A stretch of DNA of 17,676 nt from JASFEQ01 sp050122535 (GTDB lineage: Bacteria > Desulfobacterota > DSM-4660 > Desulfatiglandales > HGW-15), in assembly GCA_050122535.1 (NCBI GenBank), contig JASFIT010000043.1:1-17676 (forward strand), written 5' to 3'. The notes below the pieces were generated by a model. It was not told where the DNA came from. It worked only from the letters and a program-made list of their open reading frames with translations, and searched no databases. This document shows positions 1-6,888 of this stretch, piece by piece (the stretch's first letter is position 1; each line of letters opens with the position of its first letter). The position numbers and the translations under genes are program-made.

Positions 1-114
1 GAAAGAATCTTCAATGTCCCTCATGACCACTTCTAAACCAATCTGAGCTGCGACCTGAGCAATCCCATTACCCATCACTCCCGCACCAAGAACGCCCAAC
101 TTCTTAATCTCCAT
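1..114 (-). CDS. 3-hydroxyacyl-CoA dehydrogenase (3-hydroxybutyryl-CoA dehydrogenase type), N-terminal part only
   Basis: Only the first 38 codons lie in the window; the gene continues beyond base 1. The N-terminus holds a Rossmann NAD-binding motif, GVLGAGVMGNGIAQ at residues 7-20, which is the hallmark of the 3-hydroxyacyl-CoA dehydrogenase NAD domain (FadB/Hbd/PaaH type). Family members oxidise 3-hydroxyacyl-CoA to 3-oxoacyl-CoA with NAD in the cytoplasm, in beta-oxidation or butyrate-type metabolism. The ATG is preceded by AAAGGAGG, a strong ribosome-binding site. It lies 63 bp downstream of the NifU-like gene on the same strand and may be co-transcribed with it. Whether it is a stand-alone dehydrogenase or a larger fusion cannot be told from this fragment. 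Confidence 0.85.
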   Translation of the reverse strand, partial: MEIKKLGVLGAGVMGNGIAQVAAQIGLEVVMRDIEDSF

Positions 115-177
115 CTCTCCCTCCTTTCTCAGCTTTATGAATAATGTGGTTCTCTTTCAATGAGCACGTCTCGGCGT

Positions 178-402
178 CTAGACGGACTCAACGCGGTCAA
201 TTTCTGGCACATTTTGCTTCAAAATCTTCTCAATACCCATTTTGAGCGTCATTTGCGACATGGGACAGCCGCCGCAAGCCCCCGTCAACCTGAGTTTGAC
301 CACACCATTCTCATCCACCTCTACAAACTCAACATCGCCCCCATCGGCCTGCAGCGATGGCCTCACTTTGTTGAGCGCATCCTCGATTTTCTCTCTTAAC
401 AT
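178..402 (-). CDS. NifU-like Fe-S scaffold protein (NifU C-terminal domain)
   Basis: A 74-residue protein made only of the NifU C-terminal domain. It has the typical QADGGDVEFV segment (residues 18-27) and the CxxC pair at C43 and C46 inside TGACGGCPMS. In this family the cysteine pair of a dimer holds a [4Fe-4S] cluster for transfer to apo-proteins in the cytoplasm. I chose the ATG at 402 because GGAGG sits 8 bases upstream. An in-frame ATG 15 bases further upstream overlaps that GGAGG and has no site of its own. The Fe-S proteins in the window (fumarase, SdhB, ferredoxin) are possible clients, but that is inference. Stand-alone NifU domains of this size are common in anaerobes. Confidence 0.92.
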   Translation of the reverse strand: MLREKIEDALNKVRPSLQADGGDVEFVEVDENGVVKLRLTGACGGCPMSQMTLKMGIEKILKQNVPEIDRVESV

Positions 403-440
403 GATACATACCTCCATTTCTTATTAACGTGATTTGTATT

Positions 441-468
441 AACATAACATCAATAATTTCAAAATCAA
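441..468 (-). promoter_or_regulatory. Possible sigma70 promoter for the NifU-like gene
   Basis: Within the AT-rich gap 418-527, the minus strand reads TTGATT (468-463), a 16-base spacer, then TATGTT (446-441), about 40 bases before the start codon. Each box matches the consensus at four or five of six positions. The surrounding AT richness makes chance matches likely. The gap holds no coding sequence that I can support. Confidence 0.3.
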
Positions 469-527
469 TATCATTAGTATTTATTCATTATTTTTAGCAA
501 CTTAAACTTAATGCTACATACCAACAC

Positions 528-1625
528 CTATCTGAAAGCCTCATGGACCCTCTGATCCAGGTACGAGGAAAGACCGTCTGAATTTTCTGGTGACCATCCC
601 AGGCCTTTTTGCCAAACCTCATCGCTTTCCATGCAGAGGTAGATCCCCAGTCCCCCGTGCCACTTCTTTAGCATGTCCCCCAAAAAACGATACATTTCTA
701 TGCGTATGGGCTTGAAATAACGCATTTTGCCATCTTTTCCAGGCACGAATTCCCCATCCAGGATGTGGGTCCTGGGATGACGCTTTCTGATAATACCCTT
801 TAAGAGAGGCATATATCTGAGGCAACCCAAGCTCGTCCAGATGATCCCTTTTGGGTCGATATACCTGTCCATCATCTCCAAGGTCCTCATGTACCCCTCT
901 TCCCAACCCGCATATTCGATCAGGGGATCGAAATGGAAACCCAGCGCAAAGCCCTCCTTCTGACAGCTGCGGGCCGCCAGAAGCCTTTTCTTGATGGAGG
1001 GTGCACGCTGCTCTTCCCTTGAGGCCACACCCGGGCTATTCAAAGACCAGGAAACAATAATTCCATCCCTCCATTTGGAAGAAAGCAGTTCTTGTATCTG
1101 GTCTGTCTTGGTTTTCACTTCCAGCACAGCATTTTTCTTGCCTGCAAAAAAGGGAAAAAGGATCTCGGCCCAGCCTGTGATGGGCTCAAGGGCGAGACTG
1201 TCTGTAAACTCACCCGTACCTATTCTAAAGATCTTCTCAGGGTTTTTGTCTATGAGCTCGCCGATCTGTTCAAGCTTGTTCTCCAGATTCACGAAGATTC
1301 TGAGTGAGGGTCGATTGAGATATGCCTGGAGAATACAGTAACTGCAATCTAAGGGGCAGTTTGTTCCCACATGAAGGATCTGATATCCACAGCAAATATA
1401 ACCACTTGTCCCAGGACATGGCTTCAGGAACTCCCCTTGAAAAGAGAGCAGTCTAAGGGTCTCCTTTTCCATATCCAAGGATGCGGGCCCTTCCCTGCTT
1501 TCGTCATCGGGTCTCACCTCTTCAACGGGAAGACCTTGAAGCTTGTTAAGGATCCTAGAGCTCTGCGGGTAATCCCGCGCACCCGCCTCCACGTGTACTC
1601 TCTTGATATGAGGAACGGATCTCAC
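528..1625 (-). CDS. Spore photoproduct lyase-like radical SAM protein
   Basis: A 365-residue protein with the radical SAM cluster motif CxxxCxxC at C90, C94 and C97 (NCPLDCSYC followed by ILQAY), as in SplB-family enzymes. Bacillus spore photoproduct lyase has the same spacing and similar length. In that enzyme a cysteine some 45 residues after the cluster donates a hydrogen atom during thymine-dimer repair. The matching stretch here (residues 135-143, IGTGEFTDS) has no cysteine, and nothing suggests a spore former, so a true spore photoproduct substrate is doubtful. The start is GTG at 1625, overlapping the TGA of the upstream ParB-like gene as GTGA, which implies translational coupling. The family is confident; the substrate (DNA lesion or other) is unknown. 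Confidence 0.85.
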   Translation of the reverse strand: MRSVPHIKRVHVEAGARDYPQSSRILNKLQGLPVEEVRPDDESREGPASLDMEKETLRLLSFQGEFLKPCPGTSGYICCGYQILHVGTNCPLDCSYCILQAYLNRPSLRIFVNLENKLEQIGELIDKNPEKIFRIGTGEFTDSLALEPITGWAEILFPFFAGKKNAVLEVKTKTDQIQELLSSKWRDGIIVSWSLNSPGVASREEQRAPSIKKRLLAARSCQKEGFALGFHFDPLIEYAGWEEGYMRTLEMMDRYIDPKGIIWTSLGCLRYMPLLKGIIRKRHPRTHILDGEFVPGKDGKMRYFKPIRIEMYRFLGDMLKKWHGGLGIYLCMESDEVWQKGLGWSPENSDGLSSYLDQRVHEAFR

Positions 1626-2611
1626 ACTTCATCCTCTTCCCAGGGATCGCCAAGGGATTCGAGGCCCTTGACTTTCCCTAGCGCATCGATTTTTTCCCTT
1701 AATTTCTTGCCGTTCTTGAAAAGTATCTCAAGTCGGTAATCCGGATCCTCGAAAAAAGGAGGATGATAGATTCTGACCCCCTCGGGTAACCCCAGGTCTG
1801 CTGTCTTTTCTCGAAAGACGTCTTCAGAATGGGTTAATAAAGGAAAACGTCTGGATCTTAAAAAATTAAGTAATAATTTAGATTTTTGAGGATTATTTAG
1901 CTTTGTATCATTCAATATATCCAATATTTCCTTTTCGCCCAGAAAACTAGAAATCTTCTTTTGCTCTCTCATGGAAATGTCTGCTGTATATGCAATGAAT
2001 TGGCTTTGTTGATTTGCGTTTAACCTCATGCCTACAATCCAGTCAAGAAGCGTGGCGCGGGATTCAGCATCCATGTCCACAAAGGCCTTGGCTGTCTGAA
2101 AAGAGATACGAGCATGCACAAGGGATTCCTTTATGGGTCGGTCCAGTTTTTCAAGCCCCAAAAAAATCTCTAAAGTGGGTCCATGGCACGGAAGATCCAA
2201 CAGGGGCATAAAGTCTTTCATGATCTCTTCTCTTGAAACATGCTGGCCAAGGCGGTTAAGAATCATCCCCTTTTCCACCGCATTGAACGGCCTGGTTGTA
2301 AGGTTGTCGTGTAGGTTAAGCAGAAGAAGATCCAGAGGGGAAAACCCCGCACGAGAAAGGTCTCTACAAGGGATTTGTTTCCACTGAAGGTGTTTCAAGG
2401 CAAGAATTCGCCTGTAACCGGCCACCACTTCCACCCTACCCTCTCCGTCTTTAGTCACGATGGGGCTGTTAACCAGACCAAACGTGTCAACAGAGTGGAT
2501 CAATGGCTTCAAGTCAAAGCCAAAACTCATGCAATAGGGCCCAGGATTCTCGTTGATTTGGTTCACTTCAACAAGGACGGAATCCTGTTTTGTCATTTCA
2601 TGCACATCCAT
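1622..2611 (-). CDS. ParB-like DNA-binding protein paired with the SplB-like gene
   Basis: A 329-residue protein. Residues 10-100 look like a ParB N-terminal domain: VVAGYRRILALKH (63-75) matches ParB box 2 (GERRxxA), and LHDNLTTRPFNAVEKG matches the box 3 region (ENLQRxxLNPxE). A helical region follows, like the ParB central helix-turn-helix domain (ISFQTAKAF). These boxes form the CTP pocket in chromosomal ParB proteins. The usual genomic partner parA is absent, and the gene instead heads a unit with the SplB-like gene, overlapping it by 4 bp. Bases 1855-1935, encoding the region after the helical domain, are clearly more AT-rich than the neighbouring genes. The start at 2611 has GAGG about 10 bases upstream; the ATG 15 bases downstream is an alternative. 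A regulatory or lesion-linked DNA-binding role is inference. Confidence 0.75.
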   Translation of the reverse strand: MDVHEMTKQDSVLVEVNQINENPGPYCMSFGFDLKPLIHSVDTFGLVNSPIVTKDGEGRVEVVAGYRRILALKHLQWKQIPCRDLSRAGFSPLDLLLLNLHDNLTTRPFNAVEKGMILNRLGQHVSREEIMKDFMPLLDLPCHGPTLEIFLGLEKLDRPIKESLVHARISFQTAKAFVDMDAESRATLLDWIVGMRLNANQQSQFIAYTADISMREQKKISSFLGEKEILDILNDTKLNNPQKSKLLLNFLRSRRFPLLTHSEDVFREKTADLGLPEGVRIYHPPFFEDPDYRLEILFKNGKKLREKIDALGKVKGLESLGDPWEEDEV

Positions 2612-2694
2612 GCAAAATAGGCCTCAGATTGGGGTTTTTTTGAACATAACACCTAACCCGTTCTGCTGTAAATAGGATCCCGTGAAACATGGCC

Positions 2695-2721
2695 TTGAAA
2701 GCAAATGGGAAATGGGATAAT
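2695..2721 (+). promoter_or_regulatory. Possible extended -10 promoter for the fumarase genes
   Basis: TTGAAA (2695-2700), a short 15-base spacer, then GATAAT (2716-2721), preceded by TG at 2713-2714 in the extended -10 arrangement. Transcription would start near 2728, about 90 bases before the fumarase start codon at 2817. That also argues against the in-frame ATG at 2724 as the start. The spacer is shorter than ideal, so this is tentative. Confidence 0.4.
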
Positions 2722-2756
2722 GAGTGATGCTATGGCAACATCTCCAACTTCTTTCA

Positions 2757-2784
2757 ATCGAAAATCGACAATCGGAGATCACAA
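2757..2784 (+). repeat. Degenerate heptamer tandem repeat in the fumarase leader
   Basis: Four consecutive 7-base units, ATCGAAA, ATCGACA, ATCGGAG and ATCACAA, lie between the proposed promoter and the fumarase alpha start. The first three share ATCG; the fourth is degraded to ATC. Such short heptamers occur in many bacterial intergenic regions. No function is claimed. Confidence 0.5.
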
Positions 2785-2816
2785 ATGCTCCTCAAGTCCA
2801 CTATAGGGGGTATCCT

Positions 2817-3662
2817 ATGGGCGTAAGAGAGATACAGGCAGAAGCAATCACAAAAACCATTAAGCAACTCTGTATTGAGGCGAATACCCTTCTGGGGGAT
2901 GACGTGATCCAGGCCATTGAAAAAGGGTATGAAAAGGAGGAATCTCCCGTGGGGAAGGATATTCTGGGCCAGCTTCTGAAGAATGCACAGATCGCCAAGG
3001 AGGAAGGCCTTCCTTTATGCCAGGATACGGGTCTGGCCGTCGTGTTCGTGGAAATGGGACAGAATGTGCATGTGGTAGGTGGGGATTTGAACGAAGCGAT
3101 CCATGAGGGGGTCCGTCAAGGATACAAAGAGGGCTATCTTCGCGCCTCATCGCTCGATCCCTTGACCAGACAGAATTTCGGGGATAATACACCAGCCATC
3201 ATTCATGTGGAGATAACGCCAGGCGATAAGATGAAACTGGCGCTGGCTCCAAAGGGGTTTGGCAGTGAAAATATGAGTCGTGTGGTCCTATTCCCCCCTG
3301 CCGTGGGGATAGAGGGTGTAAAGAATTTCATCGTGCAGCGGGTGGAGGAAGCGGGTCCCAATCCTTGCCCGCCTCTTGTTGTGGGTGTGGGGATAGGAGG
3401 GACTTTGGAGAAGGCGGCACTTGTGGCCAAGAAGTCGCTCCTCCGCCCCGTGGGCCAGAACCACCCAGATCCCCACATTGCGAAACTGGAAGAGGAAATC
3501 CTGGGGGAAATTAATAATCTTGGTATTGGTCCGCAGGGCTTGGGAGGCAGAGTGACGGCCCTGGCCGTGCACATCGAGACCTATCCCACCCATATAGGGA
3601 GTCTGCCAGTGGCTGTAAATATCCAGTGCCATTGCGACCGCCACAAGGAAGCGGTTCTCTAA
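2817..3662 (+). CDS. Class I fumarate hydratase, alpha subunit (Fe-S hydro-lyase, fumarase/tartrate dehydratase family)
   Basis: A 281-residue subunit of the two-part, oxygen-sensitive class I fumarase, which interconverts fumarate and L-malate. The three cysteines expected to bind the catalytic [4Fe-4S] cluster are visible: C68 in LPLCQDTG, C184 in GPNPCPP, and C271 in NIQCHCDRH. KGFGSENMS (146-154) and GVGIGGTLEKA (190-200) are further family signatures. I chose the ATG at 2817 because AGGGGG ends 6 bases before it and the product then has the usual length. The longer reading from 2724 adds 31 residues of unrelated sequence. The beta subunit follows after an unusually wide 118-bp gap. Class I enzymes can also hydrate mesaconate or act on tartrate, so the fumarate call rests on family and on the neighbouring sdh genes. 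Confidence 0.93.
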   Translation: MGVREIQAEAITKTIKQLCIEANTLLGDDVIQAIEKGYEKEESPVGKDILGQLLKNAQIAKEEGLPLCQDTGLAVVFVEMGQNVHVVGGDLNEAIHEGVRQGYKEGYLRASSLDPLTRQNFGDNTPAIIHVEITPGDKMKLALAPKGFGSENMSRVVLFPPAVGIEGVKNFIVQRVEEAGPNPCPPLVVGVGIGGTLEKAALVAKKSLLRPVGQNHPDPHIAKLEEEILGEINNLGIGPQGLGGRVTALAVHIETYPTHIGSLPVAVNIQCHCDRHKEAVL

Positions 3663-3722
3663 AACTTCCTAATTTGATCCGGGGATGGCAATTTTCTCAA
3701 AGGGGATATCTATGAGCTCCCC

Positions 3723-3748
3723 TACTCAAGCGTCTGAGAGGTTTTTAA
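3723..3748 (+). terminator. Possible intrinsic terminator or attenuator between the two fumarase subunits
   Basis: CCTACTCA (3723-3730) can pair with TGAGAGG (3737-3743) to give a 7-bp stem with one bulged A and a 6-base loop, followed at once by TTTTT (3744-3748). Just upstream, AGGGGA and TCCCCT form another inverted repeat in the same 118-bp gap. The stem is short, so partial attenuation that sets subunit ratio, or chance, are both possible. Confidence 0.35.
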
Positions 3749-3780
3749 TCGTTGATATTTAAGCCTGAGGGAGAGAGATC

Positions 3781-4338
3781 ATGAAGGAGGCAATTTCCAT
3801 AGAAACACCCCTTACTAATGAGGTTGTGGAAAAGCTCAAAATGGGGGACAGGGTATTGATAAATGGATATCTTTATTCAGCTCGAGATGCCGCGCACAAG
3901 CGCCTCGTGGAACTGCTGGAAAAAGGAGAAGAGCTCCCCTTTGACATATCCGGGCAGGTTATTTACTACGTGGGACCCACGCCCCCCAAACCAGGGATGC
4001 CAATAGGCGCAGCCGGACCCACTACGGCCTATAGAATGGATTCCTATGCCCCCATTCTCATAGAAAAAGGCCTAAAAGGCATGATAGGCAAAGGAATCCG
4101 GGGCGAAAAAGTGATAAATGCGATGAAAAAACACAAGGCTGTATATTTTGGCGCGACAGGCGGCGCAGGCGCGCTCATATCAAAGACTATAAAAGAGGCT
4201 GAAGTGGTCGCTTATGAAGATCTGGGAACTGAGGCCATAAGGAGAATGCGAGTCAACGACTTCCCCGCCATCGTCGTGAACGATATATACGGCAATGACC
4301 TTTATCAGGAAGGCAAAGCGAAATACCAGAAAACCTAA
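3781..4338 (+). CDS. Class I fumarate hydratase, beta subunit
   Basis: A 185-residue subunit corresponding to the C-terminal domain of single-chain class I fumarases. Visible signatures are SARDAAHKRL (33-42, with the family RDxxH pattern R35, D36, H39), YVGPTPPKPG (63-72) and GPTTAYRMD (79-87), which form the dicarboxylate-binding part of the active site with the alpha subunit. GAGGGAGAG lies just upstream of the ATG. The gene ends by overlapping the stop of sdhB on the opposite strand, so there is no room for a terminator between the converging genes. It is expected to act in the cytoplasm as an alpha2beta2-type complex. Length and motifs are typical; nothing appears broken. Confidence 0.93.
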   Translation: MKEAISIETPLTNEVVEKLKMGDRVLINGYLYSARDAAHKRLVELLEKGEELPFDISGQVIYYVGPTPPKPGMPIGAAGPTTAYRMDSYAPILIEKGLKGMIGKGIRGEKVINAMKKHKAVYFGATGGAGALISKTIKEAEVVAYEDLGTEAIRRMRVNDFPAIVVNDIYGNDLYQEGKAKYQKT

Positions 4339-5051
4339 TCCTTGAACTTACCCTCCTTGGCCAGGGCAATATAATGGGCCACATCGATTTCTTTTGGGCA
4401 CACAAAGGAACAGGCCTTTGAGGTGTGGCAACGGTAGATGCCTTCCTCACTGTAGAGTATATCCAATCTTTCCTTCTTGGCCTCCTCCCTCGGATCCATC
4501 AACCGCACGATGCTGGACATGACCGCATTAGGTCCCAAGAAGCCTCTGTGGTTGCTGATGCAGACGGTGGCACAGCAGAAACAATTGATGCAACGGGTCG
4601 CATCCACATATCGCTCTAAGGCTCTCGGGGACACCTGATATTCATAACCTTTGTTGGCGTTTTCTGCGGGTTGTATGATATAGGGCTTGACTCTGTGAAC
4701 CCTCTCGTAGGCCATCTCTAAATCCACAACAAGGTCGCGGACAACGGGGGCCACTGTAATGGGCTCCACTCTAAATTCCGTCGTTCCAAAGGTGGCCACA
4801 GCGTTCTCCACGAGAAGTTCGCATGCGAGTAAGGGTTTCCCATTCACCATGACCGAACAGGTCCCGCATTGCGCATGTTCGCAAGAGGAGTTCCAGGCGA
4901 GGGTTGGATCCATTTCATTGTTGATTTTTCGAAACACATCCGTGAATCGGAGGATCCTACCAGCCTCCAATTCATAATCCTGTAACCATGACCGCTTGGT
5001 ATCCGGATCATAACGCTTAATCTTCAATCTTATTTTGTAGCTTTCTTTCAT
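4335..5051 (-). CDS. sdhB: Succinate dehydrogenase/fumarate reductase iron-sulfur subunit
   Basis: A 238-residue electron-transfer subunit linking the flavoprotein to the membrane quinone site. An N-terminal plant-type ferredoxin domain has the [2Fe-2S] ligands C57, C62, C65 and C77 (SSCEHAQCGTCS, then LLAC). The C-terminal domain has C154, C157, C160 and C164 (RCINCFCCATVC) and C208, C214 and C218 (RCHTSKACSFVCP), the normal set for one [4Fe-4S] and one [3Fe-4S] cluster. Isoleucine replaces the usual proline after C164. I chose the ATG at 5051, 22 bp after the sdhA stop. A longer reading from a TTG at 5090 would overlap sdhA by 17 bp and adds a charged tail not seen in the family. Last gene of the operon; direction of catalysis is not determined by sequence. 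Confidence 0.93.
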   Translation of the reverse strand: MKESYKIRLKIKRYDPDTKRSWLQDYELEAGRILRFTDVFRKINNEMDPTLAWNSSCEHAQCGTCSVMVNGKPLLACELLVENAVATFGTTEFRVEPITVAPVVRDLVVDLEMAYERVHRVKPYIIQPAENANKGYEYQVSPRALERYVDATRCINCFCCATVCISNHRGFLGPNAVMSSIVRLMDPREEAKKERLDILYSEEGIYRCHTSKACSFVCPKEIDVAHYIALAKEGKFKD

Positions 5052-5073
5052 AACCTTGCTCTTCTCATCAGCC

Positions 5074-6870
5074 TCAATATTTCCTTTCAATCATCCCAAA
5101 TCTCTCGTAATGCTCTCCTTTGGCCTCGTACAGACTCATGTCGATGCCGCGTTTGTCGAAATTGACTTCCCCGAACGCCTTCACAGATGCCAGGGTATGA
5201 TAGTCAAATTCATCCGTTCTCTCTGGGAAATCTTCACGATAGTGCCCACCTCTCGACTCTCTTCTATTGAGCGCGGCCTGGGCCGTGACCATGGAGATGT
5301 TCAGCAGATTATCCAATTCCCAGCGCTGGATGAGCTCCTGATTCATTGTCAGTGTCCGGCTTGATAGAGGGACTTGATCCGCGCGTTCTTTAAGGGCCTT
5401 GAGCCCCTCGATGGCTTCATGGAGTCCAGATTCTGTGCGAAATACCCCCACCTTCTCTGTCATGAGCGACTGCATTTCCTTCCGAATTCCTCCAAAATTA
5501 TCTTTCCCCTCTCCCTCCATAAACGCTGAAAACTGCGAGAAGCTCATCTCACCTGTTTCGGATGGCGGCTCCACATCTGCATCTTCGAGATACTCGATCG
5601 CCCTTTCTCCTGCGAACTTCCCCATGGTGATGAGTTCCAAAAGGGAGTTAGTGCCAAGCCGATTGAAACCGTGAAAACTGGCTGCTGCACACTCACCCAC
5701 AGCAAAGAGGCCAGGAATCGCGCCATCGGAACCCTTTACCACTTCCCCGAATTCATTGGTGGGTATCCCCCCCATCTGATAGTGGTTGCTGGGACGGACC
5801 GGGCAGAGTGCTTTTTTTGGATCTAAATTGACGAACTTCCTGAAAAAACTGGTGACCTCCGGAATTTGAACATCATGAATATACTCAGACAGATGCCGCA
5901 AATCTATCCACACATGCTCCAATTTGTGATCAGGATTCAGGGCCCCCCTGCCCTCTCGAATTTCGGTCTCCATGGCCCTAGCCACCAGATCTCGAGGCGC
6001 CAACTCCTTCATCTTGGGCGCATAGCGTTCCATGAACGCCTCCAAATCTTTATTGCGTAAAATTCCCCCCACAGATCTCAAGGTCTCGCTGGCCAGGATC
6101 CCTGGTCCCACGATGCCCGTAGGGTGGAATTGAATGGCTTCGGGATCCATGATGGGCAGGCCCGCTTTGAGAATAATGGCCAGACCATCTCCGGTGTTCT
6201 GTCGACAATTGGTGGTGACCTTGAAAAGCTGGCCATTCCCCCCCGTGGCCAGGACCGTTACCTTTGATAGAACAGCTACAAACTCTCCCTCTTTCTGCCT
6301 GAAGATAACAGCCCCCACACATCTGTCACCCTTGAAAAGGAGTTCTGTGGCAATGGCCTGGCTCAGAAAGGATATGTCTCCCTTCAACGCCTCCCCCCAA
6401 ACGGTGTCCATGATGCCCTTACCGGTTCGATCCGCCTCAAATACAGCGCGGAAAGCGGAGGCCTCGCCAAAGCCTATTGTGTGACCACCAAAGGTCCTTT
6501 TGCCCACCCTCCCCTCTTGGTCCCGACTGAAATGCATGCCATGGTTTTCCAGCCAGACAACCTGATCCCACGCGGACTCCACAATCTTCTTGATCACATT
6601 TTGGTCGGCACTGCAGTCCGAGCCCTTCCAGGTGTCAAACATGTGATAAAGGGGTTTATCTATAGGATCCCTCGGATCCACTGCGGCCAACCCGCCCTGG
6701 GCCGTATTCGTATGGGACTTCTGGGGATGTCCCACCTTAGTCACAGCAACAACACGTGCCTCTGGTCTTTTTTCAAAAATCTCTGCCGCACATCGCAGAC
6801 CAGCACCACCTGCCCCAATGATCAACACATCGCAGTTGACGCTTGACGCGATCTGAAAGCTGTTCCTCAT
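5074..6870 (-). CDS. sdhA: Succinate dehydrogenase/fumarate reductase flavoprotein subunit
   Basis: A 598-residue flavoprotein catalysing succinate-fumarate interconversion at the membrane. It has an FAD dinucleotide motif, LIIGAGGAGLRCA (16-28). H53 in KSHTNTAQGG matches the histidine that binds FAD covalently. Active-site equivalents by family alignment are H249 (QFHPTG), E262 (preceded by serine where E. coli has threonine), R293 (RDLVAR), H363 (HYQMGG) and R404 (NRLGTNSL). The C-terminal SRGGHYREDFPER matches the family. It lies 18 bp after the membrane anchor gene and 22 bp before sdhB. AGAGGGA stands upstream of the ATG. Motifs are shared by succinate dehydrogenases and fumarate reductases, so physiological direction is open; adjacency to the fumarase genes fits use in either a forward or a reversed C4 branch. 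Confidence 0.95.
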   Translation of the reverse strand: MRNSFQIASSVNCDVLIIGAGGAGLRCAAEIFEKRPEARVVAVTKVGHPQKSHTNTAQGGLAAVDPRDPIDKPLYHMFDTWKGSDCSADQNVIKKIVESAWDQVVWLENHGMHFSRDQEGRVGKRTFGGHTIGFGEASAFRAVFEADRTGKGIMDTVWGEALKGDISFLSQAIATELLFKGDRCVGAVIFRQKEGEFVAVLSKVTVLATGGNGQLFKVTTNCRQNTGDGLAIILKAGLPIMDPEAIQFHPTGIVGPGILASETLRSVGGILRNKDLEAFMERYAPKMKELAPRDLVARAMETEIREGRGALNPDHKLEHVWIDLRHLSEYIHDVQIPEVTSFFRKFVNLDPKKALCPVRPSNHYQMGGIPTNEFGEVVKGSDGAIPGLFAVGECAAASFHGFNRLGTNSLLELITMGKFAGERAIEYLEDADVEPPSETGEMSFSQFSAFMEGEGKDNFGGIRKEMQSLMTEKVGVFRTESGLHEAIEGLKALKERADQVPLSSRTLTMNQELIQRWELDNLLNISMVTAQAALNRRESRGGHYREDFPERTDEFDYHTLASVKAFGEVNFDKRGIDMSLYEAKGEHYERFGMIERKY

Positions 6871-6888
6871 CCTGAGATTTCCCTCTGC

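Noticed and set aside
418..527. Fur- or FNR-like operator in the AT-rich gap before the NifU-like gene
   Set aside because: Only partial matches such as ATATCATTAG are present, with no convincing palindrome; AT-rich sequence gives many such half-matches.
528..1625. Calling the radical SAM gene a true spore photoproduct lyase (splB)
   Set aside because: The hydrogen-donor cysteine region reads IGTGEFTDS without cysteine, and nothing else suggests sporulation. Only family-level naming is justified.
2757..2784. Heptamer repeats as a CRISPR-like array
   Set aside because: Units are 7 bases, directly contiguous and degenerate, with no spacers and no cas genes.
2724..2816. N-terminal extension of the fumarase alpha subunit from ATG 2724
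   Set aside because: The added 31 residues run through a heptamer repeat, have no family counterpart, and the ATG at 2817 has its own ribosome-binding site and gives the usual length.
5544..6484. Long open frames on the other strand and frames inside sdhA and other genes
   Set aside because: They lie within well-conserved genes, show no family resemblance and lack ribosome-binding sites, so they are shadows of the true coding frames.
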